Below, piece after piece: positions 33,945 through 41,904 of a stretch of 64,000 bases of DNA (its first letter is position 1; the number at the start of each line of letters is the position of its first letter). Below the pieces are notes generated by a model. It saw nothing but the letters and a program-made list of their open reading frames with translations, did not search any database and was not told the origin of the DNA. Position numbers and translations under genes: made by a program. Origin of the DNA: Pedobacter deserti (GTDB lineage Bacteria; Bacteroidota; Bacteroidia; Sphingobacteriales; Sphingobacteriaceae); the NCBI RefSeq assembly GCF_024436415.1, contig NZ_JAFMZQ010000001.1, positions 1,550,001-1,614,000 on the forward strand, given 5' to 3'.

Positions 33945-35507
33945 ATGGAAATATTAGGAATTATAGGATATGTACTTCTCGGTTTAATTATCGGAGTCTT
34001 TATAGGCAGGTACCTGCTGCGCAGCCTGCTGAAAAACCAGGAAGTTGCTGCTCAGAACAAAGTAAAAAAGATATTAAAGGATGCGGAAACCAATGCGGAA
34101 ATCTTGAAAAAGGACCGCTTGCTGGAAGCCAAAGAGAAATTTCTCCAGCTGAAATCTGAACATGAGCAGGAAGTGAATTCCAGGAACAACCAGCTTAATC
34201 AGCGTGAGAACTCGCTGAAGCAAAAGGAGCAGTCGCTTAACCAGAAGCTGGAAAACGCAAACCGCAAAGAGCAGGAACTTGATAATCAGCGCAAAAACCT
34301 GGAGCGACAAACGGAAATAGCGGTTAAGAAGCAGGAAGAGGTTGATGTACTTAAAAACCAGCATGTGAAACAACTGGAGACCATAGCAGGCCTTACTGCT
34401 GAGGAGGCCAGGAGCCAGTTGGTGGAAACGATGAAGCAGGAGGCACGTACTCAGGCCATGATCCAGGTTAAAGACATCGTAGACGATGCTAAGCTTACGG
34501 CAACTAAGGAAGCAAAAAAGGTAGTTATTCAAACCATTCAGCGTACAGCTGTAGAAGCTGCTATTGAGAATACGGTATCTATATTCCATATTGAAAGTGA
34601 TGAGATCAAGGGTCGCGTTATTGGTCGCGAAGGTCGTAACATCAGGGCGCTTGAGGCTGCCACCGGTATTGAGATCATTGTTGACGATACACCGGAGGCA
34701 ATTATTCTTTCAGGATTTGACCCGGTAAGGAGGGAGATTGCCAGACTTGCCCTGCACCGCCTCGTAACAGACGGCAGGATACACCCGGCGCGTATTGAGG
34801 AGGTTGTGGCCAAAACGAAGAAACAAATCGAAGATGAGATCGTGGAGATCGGTGAGCGCACGGTGATTGATCTGGGCATCCATGGTCTGCACCCTGAACT
34901 GATCCGTATGGTGGGACGTATGCGTTACCGCTCGTCTTATGGTCAGAACCTGCTGCATCACTCCCGCGAGGTGGCGAATTTCTGCGCAACCATGGCTGCT
35001 GAACTTGGGCTGAATGCGAAAATGGCTAAACGTGCCGGCTTACTGCACGATATAGGTAAAGTGCCTGATGACAATCCGGAACTTCCACACGCTATTCTTG
35101 GTATGCAACTGGCCGAAAAATATAAGGAGCATCCGGAGATCTGTAACGCTATTGGCGCACACCATGACGAGATAGAGATGACTTCGATGATCTCACCGAT
35201 CGTTCAGGCTTGCGATGCGATTTCAGGCGCACGTCCGGGTGCACGCCGTGAGGTGGTTGAAAGTTATATCAAGAGATTGAAAGAACTGGAAGAGCTGGCT
35301 TTATCATACCCTGGCGTTGAGAAGACCTTTGCCATTCAGGCTGGTCGCGAACTGCGCGTAGTGGTAGAGAGTGAGCGTGTTACCGATCAGCAGGCGGAAC
35401 TGCTTGCTGCTGATATCTCTAACCGTATACAGACCGAGATGACTTATCCCGGCCAGATTAAGGTAACGGTGATCCGGGAAACCCGTTCTGTTGCTTTTGC
35501 GAAGTAA
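33945..35507 (+). CDS. rny: Ribonuclease Y
   Basis: The 520-aa membrane-anchored endoribonuclease initiates mRNA decay. It has an N-terminal transmembrane helix (about 5-25), a long coiled coil (about 30-205, many Gln/Lys/Glu), a KH domain (about 210-270, [20 protein letters not shown]) and an HD phosphohydrolase domain ([33 protein letters not shown]). Full family length. The leader after the 6S-like RNA contains a short CGGATG/CATCCG hairpin (33903-33918). Confidence 0.95.
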   Translation: MEILGIIGYVLLGLIIGVFIGRYLLRSLLKNQEVAAQNKVKKILKDAETNAEILKKDRLLEAKEKFLQLKSEHEQEVNSRNNQLNQRENSLKQKEQSLNQKLENANRKEQELDNQRKNLERQTEIAVKKQEEVDVLKNQHVKQLETIAGLTAEEARSQLVETMKQEARTQAMIQVKDIVDDAKLTATKEAKKVVIQTIQRTAVEAAIENTVSIFHIESDEIKGRVIGREGRNIRALEAATGIEIIVDDTPEAIILSGFDPVRREIARLALHRLVTDGRIHPARIEEVVAKTKKQIEDEIVEIGERTVIDLGIHGLHPELIRMVGRMRYRSSYGQNLLHHSREVANFCATMAAELGLNAKMAKRAGLLHDIGKVPDDNPELPHAILGMQLAEKYKEHPEICNAIGAHHDEIEMTSMISPIVQACDAISGARPGARREVVESYIKRLKELEELALSYPGVEKTFAIQAGRELRVVVESERVTDQQAELLAADISNRIQTEMTYPGQIKVTVIRETRSVAFAK

Positions 35508-35517
35508 GCACTCAACT

Positions 35518-36018
35518 ATGGCGGCTCCAGCAAAACGTGAGATTGACCGGCTTTTCGAACAGTATTCGGAAAGCCATCAAAACCATACGAACGAGCTATT
35601 GCACTGGATATGCGTTCCGCTTATCGTTTTCAGTCTGCTCGGTCTGGTTTGGTCGATACCCTTTCCGCATCTCGAATTTCTGGGCAGGTACAACGGCTAT
35701 GTGAACTGGGCTTCATTCCTGATCGCATTTTCCGTATATTATTACTATCGTCTTTCTCCGGTGATGTCTTACCTCATGCTGATCCTGATCTTTGTGATGA
35801 GCATGGGGATAGTGCAATTGGAGAAACTGGAGGCTGCGGGCGGACCGGCTGTGTGGCAGGTTTGTCTGGGCATTTTTGTCGTGTCCTGGGTGGGGCAGTT
35901 CATTGGTCATAAAATAGAGGGTAAAAAGCCCTCTTTTCTCACAGACATTAAATTCTTATTAATAGGACCAATATGGCTTTTGCACTTTCTTTGCAAAAAA
36001 GCAGGCCTAAGATATTGA
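35518..36018 (+). CDS. Mpo1-like (DUF962) membrane protein
   Basis: The 166-aa protein from ATG 35518 begins MAAPAKREIDRLFEQYSESHQ and has the family motif HQNHTNELLHWICVPLIVFSLLG, four hydrophobic segments and the C-terminal WVGQFIGHKIEGKKPSF. Yeast Mpo1 is an Fe-dependent dioxygenase in alpha-oxidation of 2-hydroxy fatty acids using conserved His, which are present here. A lipid-related role is plausible. The ORF start nine codons earlier overlaps rny and is less likely. Confidence 0.82.
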   Translation: MAAPAKREIDRLFEQYSESHQNHTNELLHWICVPLIVFSLLGLVWSIPFPHLEFLGRYNGYVNWASFLIAFSVYYYYRLSPVMSYLMLILIFVMSMGIVQLEKLEAAGGPAVWQVCLGIFVVSWVGQFIGHKIEGKKPSFLTDIKFLLIGPIWLLHFLCKKAGLRY

Positions 36019-36030
36019 AGCTAAAGGCAG

Positions 36031-36108
36031 TTAACATTGGCTTAACACTTAGGTAAACAAAAGGTAATTTACACCTAACATAGGCCTAACATTGTGGTAA
36101 TAGCTTTG
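36031..36108 (+). promoter_or_regulatory. Six tandem PhoB-like heptamers plus -7 box (TonB receptor promoter)
   Basis: Heptamers TTAACAT, TTAACAC, GTAAACA, GTAATTT, CTAACAT, CTAACAT start at 36031, 36042, 36053, 36064, 36075 and 36086, exactly 11 bp apart. A seventh TAA falls in the same register at 36098. TAGCTTTG (36101-36108), a perfect TAnnTTTG, begins 8 bp after the sixth heptamer. This is the layout of a Pho box replacing the -33 element. Confidence 0.75.
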
Positions 36109-36130
36109 CTGGAAATTAATATACAGCAAA

Positions 36131-38932
36131 TTGAAATCACAACTAAATCTTAAAGCCCTGATAATGCTGATTGCAGGCATTATCTTCAGTACTACTGTCT
36201 TTTCACAGGATTCCGGCAGAATATCCGGTACAGTTTCAGACAAAAAAACAGGCGAAACGGTCGTCGGTGCTTCTGTAAAGTTAAAAGGCACGAACCGGGG
36301 AATGGCTACAGATGCTAACGGGAAATACATCCTGTCTGGTTTATCTGACGGTACTTACACTATTCAGGTGAGTTATGTCGGCTACCTGCCCACCGAAATA
36401 ACAGATATCACTCTTTCCGGCGGCAAGCTCGTCACGGTAAACGTAATGCTTGAAGAAGAAGCAGGACAATCGCTGCAAAGTGTACAAATCACCGCTAAAG
36501 TTAATCGCGAAAATGCGGCGGCTTTGAATGTTGAGCGTAAAAATTCTACACTTGTTATACAAAAGATAGGGGCGCAGGAACTAGCATTAAAAGGTTTGTC
36601 GAATGTTAGCGAGGGCGTAACCAAAATTGCTGGTATTTCTGTAGTAGGTAATAAAAATGTGTTTGTCAGAGGGCTGGGCGACAGGTATAATAATACCACA
36701 CTGAATGGCCTGCCTATCCCTTCCACCAATCCTGATCTTAAACTTATTCCTCTGGATATCTTTCCATCTTCCCTTGTTAAAAATATTGGTGTAACAAAAT
36801 CATATTCACCTGAGTTGTACGGTGATTTTTCAGGAGGATCGATAGATATAGTGACTAAAGACTATCCTGAAAAGGGATTCTTTAAAGTTGGTATCTCTTC
36901 AGGTTACAACTCGATTACCACAGGAAAAGATTTTTTATCGACTAAAGGAAGTGCCCTTAATTATCTAGGCTTTGCTAGAGGTGACCGTGAGTTACCGGCC
37001 CGTGTAGCACGTACAAGGGTATTTGAATCTACCAGTCCGGCCAACGCGCCCGGTTTCAATACAGCGTGGTCACCTGAAGAAAGGACTGCTCCGGTAAGTA
37101 CTGGCTTTAACTTTTCTGGCGGTGATCTGTACACGTTAGAGAGCGGATCACAAGTTGGTTTTTTGGCAAATGTCACTTATAAAAATGATTATCGCTTCAA
37201 TGATGGCGTTAGCGCTATTTACAATGCGCAACAGGCTCCGGATTATTTTTATAACACGAGGCGCTATAGTTTCACGACAAATACCTCCAGCTTGCTGAAC
37301 CTGTACTATAAGACTAAAAATAATAATAGCTACTCGATCACTGGTGTCTATGTGAACGATTCAAGCAACGATATTTTTGATCAGAACGGTTTCAAGAATG
37401 ATTTGAGCGGCAATATATATGCCCGACGAGACGCTTATGTCCAGAACTCTTTGCTGAACACGCAATTCTCCGGAAATAACAGCCTGAGCGATCGTCTGAA
37501 GCTAAAGTTTGCGTTTGGATACGCCAACATCAAAGGCAGTACACCGGATAGGGTACAGAATAGCTTTATAGACAATGAAAACGGAACATATTCTTTCCTG
37601 AAGTTTAATACCAGCGATAATCACAGGTTTTTTGCTGACCTGGAAGAGGATGATTTCTCAGGAAATGTATCCTTTGAACTGGTCTCTAAAAATGAGGACG
37701 CGATCTTTAAAACGCTACAATTTGGTTTTCAGGGAAGACATAAGAACAGGGTATTCGGGTCAAGGCAGATTGATACAAAGATCGGTCTGAGTCCAACACT
37801 CATGGTAAATCAGGTAGATCAGTATCTCAATGACGGTAATTTAGGTAGCGGCGAGGATAATGCGACATTCCGTTATCAGGAAAGTTACTTTGCACCAAAT
37901 AACTATGAGGCCGATCTTTCTGTTGCAGCATCTTATGTCAACTTTAATTTTCAGTTCAATAACAAGTTGAAGTTAATCGCCGGAGTGCGTGGCGAGTATT
38001 CAAATCAGAATACTTACTTCAAAACGGGTAACCAAACCTATGATTCCCCTTATCAGGTGAATACGCTTGATAATATAGATATCCTTCCAGCAGCAACACT
38101 TAAATACAATTTCACGGAAAGCTCCAACATATTATTTGCAGCAAGTCGGACCATATCCAGGCCCCAGTTTGTGGAAGCTGCGCCTTTCCGATATAACGTT
38201 GGATTTGGTATCGCAGAGGGCGAGGGTAACCCAGATCTGGTAAATAGTTCGAACTATAATGCAGATCTAAAGTATGAATGGTACCCAAGCAACAGTGAGC
38301 TTGTCGCGCTAAGTGCTTTTGGGAAATATATTGATAAACCGATCGAACTTAGCCAGGTGAATTCTGCCGATCCTCTGTTTACTTATATTAACACCGATCA
38401 GGCAATAGTGGCCGGGCTCGAATTTGAGTATAACAGAAACGTCGGAAACATTTTCGGCTCAGGATCCAAAGTTCTGAAGGCTATGTCGGCCGGAATTAAT
38501 GCTTCGTATATTTATAGTCAGATCAAAGTGTCTGATGAGACGATCAATACTTCGGCGAAACCTATAGCACCGACGAACAGATCAAGGCCACTTTTTGGGG
38601 CATCTCCTTATCTGGTAAATCTGGACTACAGTTACCGTCAAGAATGGTCGGCAAAATCAAATACCACTTTTACGGTAACATACAATGTTTTCGGAAAGCG
38701 GTTGTTCGTTGCTGGCGCGCAGCAGGCAGGCGACATATACGAGATGCCGGTAAATACGCTGGATTTCATCGTTAACACTAAGATCAATAGCAGGATAGGG
38801 CTAGACTTAAGTGTTGGTAATATACTAAACCCTACAGTGAAGTTCCAGCAGGAGTTTAATGACAATAATCTATCTTATAATGAGTATAAGAAAGGTACTA
38901 ACGTGGGAATCAATCTGAACTACACCTTCTAG
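36131..38932 (+). CDS. TonB-dependent outer-membrane receptor with carboxypeptidase-regulatory domain
   Basis: The 933-aa outer-membrane transporter has a signal peptide (MKSQLNLKALIMLIAGIIFS), a CarboxypepD_reg-like domain (about 28-110, SGRISGTVSDKKTGETVVGA), a plug (about 125-250, GVTKIAGISVVGNKNVFVRG, FSGGSIDIVTKDYPEKGFFK) and a long barrel ending GTNVGINLNYTF. The start is TTG at 36131. The first in-frame ATG (36164) would cut away most of the signal peptide. The Pho-box-like array upstream suggests induction by phosphate limitation. No SusD partner follows. A beta-helix lipoprotein with a similar promoter does. Confidence 0.9.
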   Translation: MKSQLNLKALIMLIAGIIFSTTVFSQDSGRISGTVSDKKTGETVVGASVKLKGTNRGMATDANGKYILSGLSDGTYTIQVSYVGYLPTEITDITLSGGKLVTVNVMLEEEAGQSLQSVQITAKVNRENAAALNVERKNSTLVIQKIGAQELALKGLSNVSEGVTKIAGISVVGNKNVFVRGLGDRYNNTTLNGLPIPSTNPDLKLIPLDIFPSSLVKNIGVTKSYSPELYGDFSGGSIDIVTKDYPEKGFFKVGISSGYNSITTGKDFLSTKGSALNYLGFARGDRELPARVARTRVFESTSPANAPGFNTAWSPEERTAPVSTGFNFSGGDLYTLESGSQVGFLANVTYKNDYRFNDGVSAIYNAQQAPDYFYNTRRYSFTTNTSSLLNLYYKTKNNNSYSITGVYVNDSSNDIFDQNGFKNDLSGNIYARRDAYVQNSLLNTQFSGNNSLSDRLKLKFAFGYANIKGSTPDRVQNSFIDNENGTYSFLKFNTSDNHRFFADLEEDDFSGNVSFELVSKNEDAIFKTLQFGFQGRHKNRVFGSRQIDTKIGLSPTLMVNQVDQYLNDGNLGSGEDNATFRYQESYFAPNNYEADLSVAASYVNFNFQFNNKLKLIAGVRGEYSNQNTYFKTGNQTYDSPYQVNTLDNIDILPAATLKYNFTESSNILFAASRTISRPQFVEAAPFRYNVGFGIAEGEGNPDLVNSSNYNADLKYEWYPSNSELVALSAFGKYIDKPIELSQVNSADPLFTYINTDQAIVAGLEFEYNRNVGNIFGSGSKVLKAMSAGINASYIYSQIKVSDETINTSAKPIAPTNRSRPLFGASPYLVNLDYSYRQEWSAKSNTTFTVTYNVFGKRLFVAGAQQAGDIYEMPVNTLDFIVNTKINSRIGLDLSVGNILNPTVKFQQEFNDNNLSYNEYKKGTNVGINLNYTF

Positions 38933-38935
38933 TCT

Positions 38936-39013
38936 TTAACAATTCATTAACACAAAAATACCGGTCTAATAACATTACGTTAATTATCGCTTAATAGTAG
39001 ACCGGTTATTTTG
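38936..39013 (+). promoter_or_regulatory. Second PhoB-like heptamer array plus -7-like box
   Basis: In strict 11-bp register from 38936: TTAACAA, TTAACAC, ATACCGG (poor), ATAACAT, TTAATTA, TTAATAG. TTATTTTG (39006-39013), one mismatch to TAnnTTTG, begins 8 bp after the last heptamer, the same spacing as at 36101 and 41766. It would drive the lipoprotein gene at 39043. Confidence 0.7.
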
Positions 39014-39042
39014 TAACATAAAATTAAAGCAAATAAAACACA

Positions 39043-40386
39043 ATGAATACATCAAAAATTTCAAAGGTCTTTTTCTTCGCTGCATTAGCCGGAGCTTCAG
39101 TTTTTACTTCATGTAAAAAAGACAAGGTCGAGAACGGTGGTGATTTAACCGGAGTTCTTCCAAATGGTTCTGTAATCACTGGCAACATCACGGAAAATGT
39201 GACGTTGGGTAAAGGGAATACCTATACCTTAAAAGGAGGAGTACACGTTAAGAGTAACAAAACACTTACCATACAGGAGGGCGTGGTTGTGAAGTCTGAC
39301 GCAACGGAGCCAACAACAGCTTATTTACTTATTGAGCCAGGAGCTAAGATTATGGCTGAAGGCACGGCTTCAAGTCCTATCATTTTTACATCCGGTGCCG
39401 CTGCTCCGAAAGAACAGGATTGGGGCGGAATCATTATCTGCGGTAATGCTCCGGTGAACGGCGAAGGTGGCAGGATTGCTTCTGAAATGGGTGCAGGCGT
39501 AACTTATGGCGGTCAAAATGCGGATGATAACTCCGGTGTTCTTAAGTATGTTCGTGTGGAATTTACTGGTAAAAAGCAAACGGCTGATAAGGAACATAAC
39601 GGTTTTACCTTCGAAGGCGTTGGCCGCGGTACTGTTGTTGAGCACCTGGCTGTTTACAGAGGAGGAGACGATGCTTTTGAATGGTTTGGCGGTACTGTTA
39701 ACGTGAAATATCTTTTCGCATACGGTGCACAAGATGATACATTTGACTGGACATTCGGATGGAGCGGAAATGCTCAATTCCTTGTGGGTGTACAGGCAGA
39801 TGGTGTGGCCGACAGAGGGATGGAGGCTGACAACAGCAATAAAAATAATGCAGCTAACCCATACTCAAATCCCACTATTTCGAATGTGACATTAGTTGGT
39901 TCTACAACTGCAAAAACTGGTGATGACCCGACTTCAGCAACAGAAACTGGAAAGACGCTGGGACTTAAGCTCCGCGAAGGTACTAAAGGAAAACTTCACA
40001 ATTTCGTTGTGTACAATTTCAACAACGGAATAGATGTAGAGCATGATGGAACTTTAGCTAACATGGCGGATGGTTCACTGGCAATCAAAAACTCTGATAT
40101 TTCAAATGTTAAAGCTTTCGTATTTAAACATACTACACCTACAGGTGGAACCCGTCCGGTGTTTAACGGTGTGAATATGTTTCTGAATGCAGCTTATGCA
40201 AACACTGTGAACGAAGCTAATGCGAAGCCAGCATATATCACAGGAGTATTTGTTGGTTCTACTGCAACTGGCGCCGTAAATCCTACTACGCTTGGAACTT
40301 TCTTTACGGCAGCTAACTATAAAGGTGCAGTTGAAGCAGGTAATGACTGGACCAACGCAGCATGGGTGAGAACAGATAAAAGATAG
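39043..40386 (+). CDS. Right-handed beta-helix-like lipoprotein
   Basis: The 447-aa protein has a lipoprotein signal (lipobox FTSC, Cys24) and a repetitive strand-turn pattern: GNITENVTLGKGNTYTLKGG, VHVKSNKTLTIQEGVVVKS, AYLLIEPGAKIMAEGTASSP, WGGIIICGNAPVNGEGG. This is typical of a parallel beta helix and is rich in Gly, Asn and Asp. It should be exposed at the cell surface or periplasmic face of the outer membrane. It follows the TonB receptor by 110 bp and carries its own Pho-box-like array, so the two may form a transport pair with the lipoprotein capturing substrate. The substrate, perhaps a phosphorus compound, is inferred from regulation only. Confidence 0.8.
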   Translation: MNTSKISKVFFFAALAGASVFTSCKKDKVENGGDLTGVLPNGSVITGNITENVTLGKGNTYTLKGGVHVKSNKTLTIQEGVVVKSDATEPTTAYLLIEPGAKIMAEGTASSPIIFTSGAAAPKEQDWGGIIICGNAPVNGEGGRIASEMGAGVTYGGQNADDNSGVLKYVRVEFTGKKQTADKEHNGFTFEGVGRGTVVEHLAVYRGGDDAFEWFGGTVNVKYLFAYGAQDDTFDWTFGWSGNAQFLVGVQADGVADRGMEADNSNKNNAANPYSNPTISNVTLVGSTTAKTGDDPTSATETGKTLGLKLREGTKGKLHNFVVYNFNNGIDVEHDGTLANMADGSLAIKNSDISNVKAFVFKHTTPTGGTRPVFNGVNMFLNAAYANTVNEANAKPAYITGVFVGSTATGAVNPTTLGTFFTAANYKGAVEAGNDWTNAAWVRTDKR

Positions 40387-40404
40387 TCTTTTCACTTTGC
40401 GAAC

Positions 40405-40439
40405 AAAAAAGCGGGTACTTACATGGCACCCGCTTTTTT
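40405..40439. terminator. Bidirectional terminator between convergent genes
   Basis: A 12-bp perfect stem AAAAAAGCGGGT (40405-40416) / ACCCGCTTTTTT (40428-40439) has T-runs on both strands. The loop and one arm overlap the last codons and stop (40419-40421) of the minus-strand gene. Confidence 0.8.
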
Positions 40440-41639
40440 ATTTGATGGCTCATAAGCATATACAACCTGGAAAGGGGTATTTCTGTATTTCGCTGCCAGT
40501 TTTCCTAGCTTAAGCTCCTTGCGTTGAGGAGTTGGTTCACAAACCGTGTAAAGTTTGTCTTTGTAAATGACGGGCTGCCCCTGAGGTTTATCGAACTGTA
40601 CAGCCATTGTAATATGTGTAGGATACAACATGGCAATCATGGGCAGGTCGTAGATCTCCTTAACAAGGTAGAAAAACAGCGCGACCCGATCATCGCAATC
40701 ACTGGCACTGGAAAATAGTGTTTGTTCAGGAGATAAACGTTTTTCTTTTCCAAACTGCCTGGTGTCATCTTCATACAAAAGCGCATGTCGTGTAAACTTC
40801 ATCAGATAGTCCACACCTTTTTTTTGTGACATACCCTTAACGTTGCTCTTAAGCATTGGTATAAGGGAACTATATGTTTCTTTTGTCAAGGGTATATTAA
40901 AATAATACTCAAAATCGACCCCTGGATAGTTCTTAAAGATGGCCTCTAATTCCTGGTTGACCTTGATGTCAAAATGATAAGACTTTTGTCCGTATTGAAA
41001 GGAAAGCCGCTTGTCGGTATAGGCTGAGGGCTTGAAATTGGGCATACAAGTGACTTTATAAGAAAATGCCCCCTTGGCTGTGGGAAGACCAATCATATAA
41101 TCCGAAGATACTCGCGTAAAGTCTGTATTTGAGTAATCGTGATAATTTAGGCACATGTATTTTCTGCCGCCTATATTAATAGAAGGAATATCCGAGATGT
41201 TTTCATTGTTGTACACAAAAAAAACCAATCGTTTGTCACTGATCGTTAGTCTTGCATCGAATCCCGATTTAACCATCAGAAACCATTTATAGAAGGTGTA
41301 ACGCTCATAGGAATTTTGCTTGGGACTGATTGCTTGTGCGGTCCGACGGACTAGCTGATAATAAAGCCAGTCGTTTAGTTGATTCGCTTCTTTATAGTTT
41401 AGTAATGTATCTATGATAGGAGCAATTGCGGCTTCAGTCACGAGCTTTTCATAGCAAGACCCAATGTACTCTGTAGAAAGCGAATCCGGTTGAGGTACAA
41501 GGATAGACGAATCCAACGCTACGTTGAAAGTTTTGTCGGAAAATTCATAACTAATCGTCAGCTTCCTGGTCTGGCTCTGGGCGTGAACTGTTATTATCGT
41601 CAGTATAGCTGCTATATAAAACAATTTTAACCTGCCCAT
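40419..41639 (-). CDS. Secreted protein with transglutaminase-like C-terminal region
   Basis: The 406-aa protein has a signal peptide (MGRLKLFYIAAILTIITVHA). The C-terminal part shows an ordered Cys-His-acid set reminiscent of transglutaminase-like folds: SSASDCDDRVALFFYLVKE, MLYPTHITMAVQF and YTVCEPTP (Glu where Asp is usual). The N-terminal 250 residues are beta-rich and unassigned. It is convergent with the beta-helix lipoprotein and divergent from the heptamer-controlled small RNA. It may belong to the same regulon, but no heptamer array points toward it. Catalytic function is uncertain. Confidence 0.7.
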   Translation of the reverse strand: MGRLKLFYIAAILTIITVHAQSQTRKLTISYEFSDKTFNVALDSSILVPQPDSLSTEYIGSCYEKLVTEAAIAPIIDTLLNYKEANQLNDWLYYQLVRRTAQAISPKQNSYERYTFYKWFLMVKSGFDARLTISDKRLVFFVYNNENISDIPSINIGGRKYMCLNYHDYSNTDFTRVSSDYMIGLPTAKGAFSYKVTCMPNFKPSAYTDKRLSFQYGQKSYHFDIKVNQELEAIFKNYPGVDFEYYFNIPLTKETYSSLIPMLKSNVKGMSQKKGVDYLMKFTRHALLYEDDTRQFGKEKRLSPEQTLFSSASDCDDRVALFFYLVKEIYDLPMIAMLYPTHITMAVQFDKPQGQPVIYKDKLYTVCEPTPQRKELKLGKLAAKYRNTPFQVVYAYEPSNKKAGAM

Positions 41640-41661
41640 AATGTTTTAGTTAATGATTTGG

Positions 41662-41726
41662 TTACACTAAATATACATAAATTTAACATATGTTGCTACG
41701 ATCGGTTTGTTATATTTTTAGTGTAA
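41662..41726. repeat. Inverted repeat upstream of the secreted transglutaminase-like gene
   Basis: TTACACTAAATATA (41662-41675) and TATATTTTTAGTGTAA (41711-41726) are imperfect inverted copies separated by 35 bp. A perfect palindrome AACATATGTT (41685-41694) lies between them. Candidate operator or leader structure. Confidence 0.4.
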
Positions 41727-41728
41727 TC

Positions 41729-41773
41729 GTAACTAGAGGTTAACAATGACTTAATACATCAACTCTACTTTTG
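41729..41773 (+). promoter_or_regulatory. Third PhoB-like heptamer array plus -7 box
   Basis: GTAACTA (41729), TTAACAA (41740) and TTAATAC (41751) are 11 bp apart. TACTTTTG (41766-41773) begins 8 bp after the last heptamer, matching the geometry of the other two arrays. Predicted start near 41780 on the plus strand. Confidence 0.6.
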
Positions 41774-41779
41774 TGTTGT

Positions 41780-41857
41780 AAATATTTGGTTAGTATTTAT
41801 ACGTTTAGGTTTAGTTGATAACATAAAGCCACGATGGATGTCGTGGCTTTATGTTTT
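41780..41857 (+). ncRNA. Candidate small RNA or attenuated leader with perfect hairpin
   Basis: From the predicted start near 41780 a transcript would run about 40 nt and then form a perfect 14-bp hairpin, ACATAAAGCCACGA (41821-41834) / TCGTGGCTTTATGT (41841-41854), with a six-base loop and a short T-run. No reading frame of note lies inside. It may be an independent regulatory RNA of about 75 nt, or a leader whose terminator limits transcription into the alpha-amylase gene at 41905. Confidence 0.5.
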
Positions 41858-41904
41858 GGTACAGTTTGTGCACGTTGGCTACCACACCTGAATTACGTTT
41901 CGAT

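Noticed and set aside
40102..40395. Minus-strand Cys-rich open frame inside the beta-helix lipoprotein gene
   Set aside because: Antisense shadow of a well-supported gene. The Cys come from complementing Ala/Thr codons.
41851..41904. ATG 41851 as the amylase start
   Set aside because: It lies in the 3' arm of a perfect terminator-like hairpin, and the GH13 N-terminus begins at 41905.
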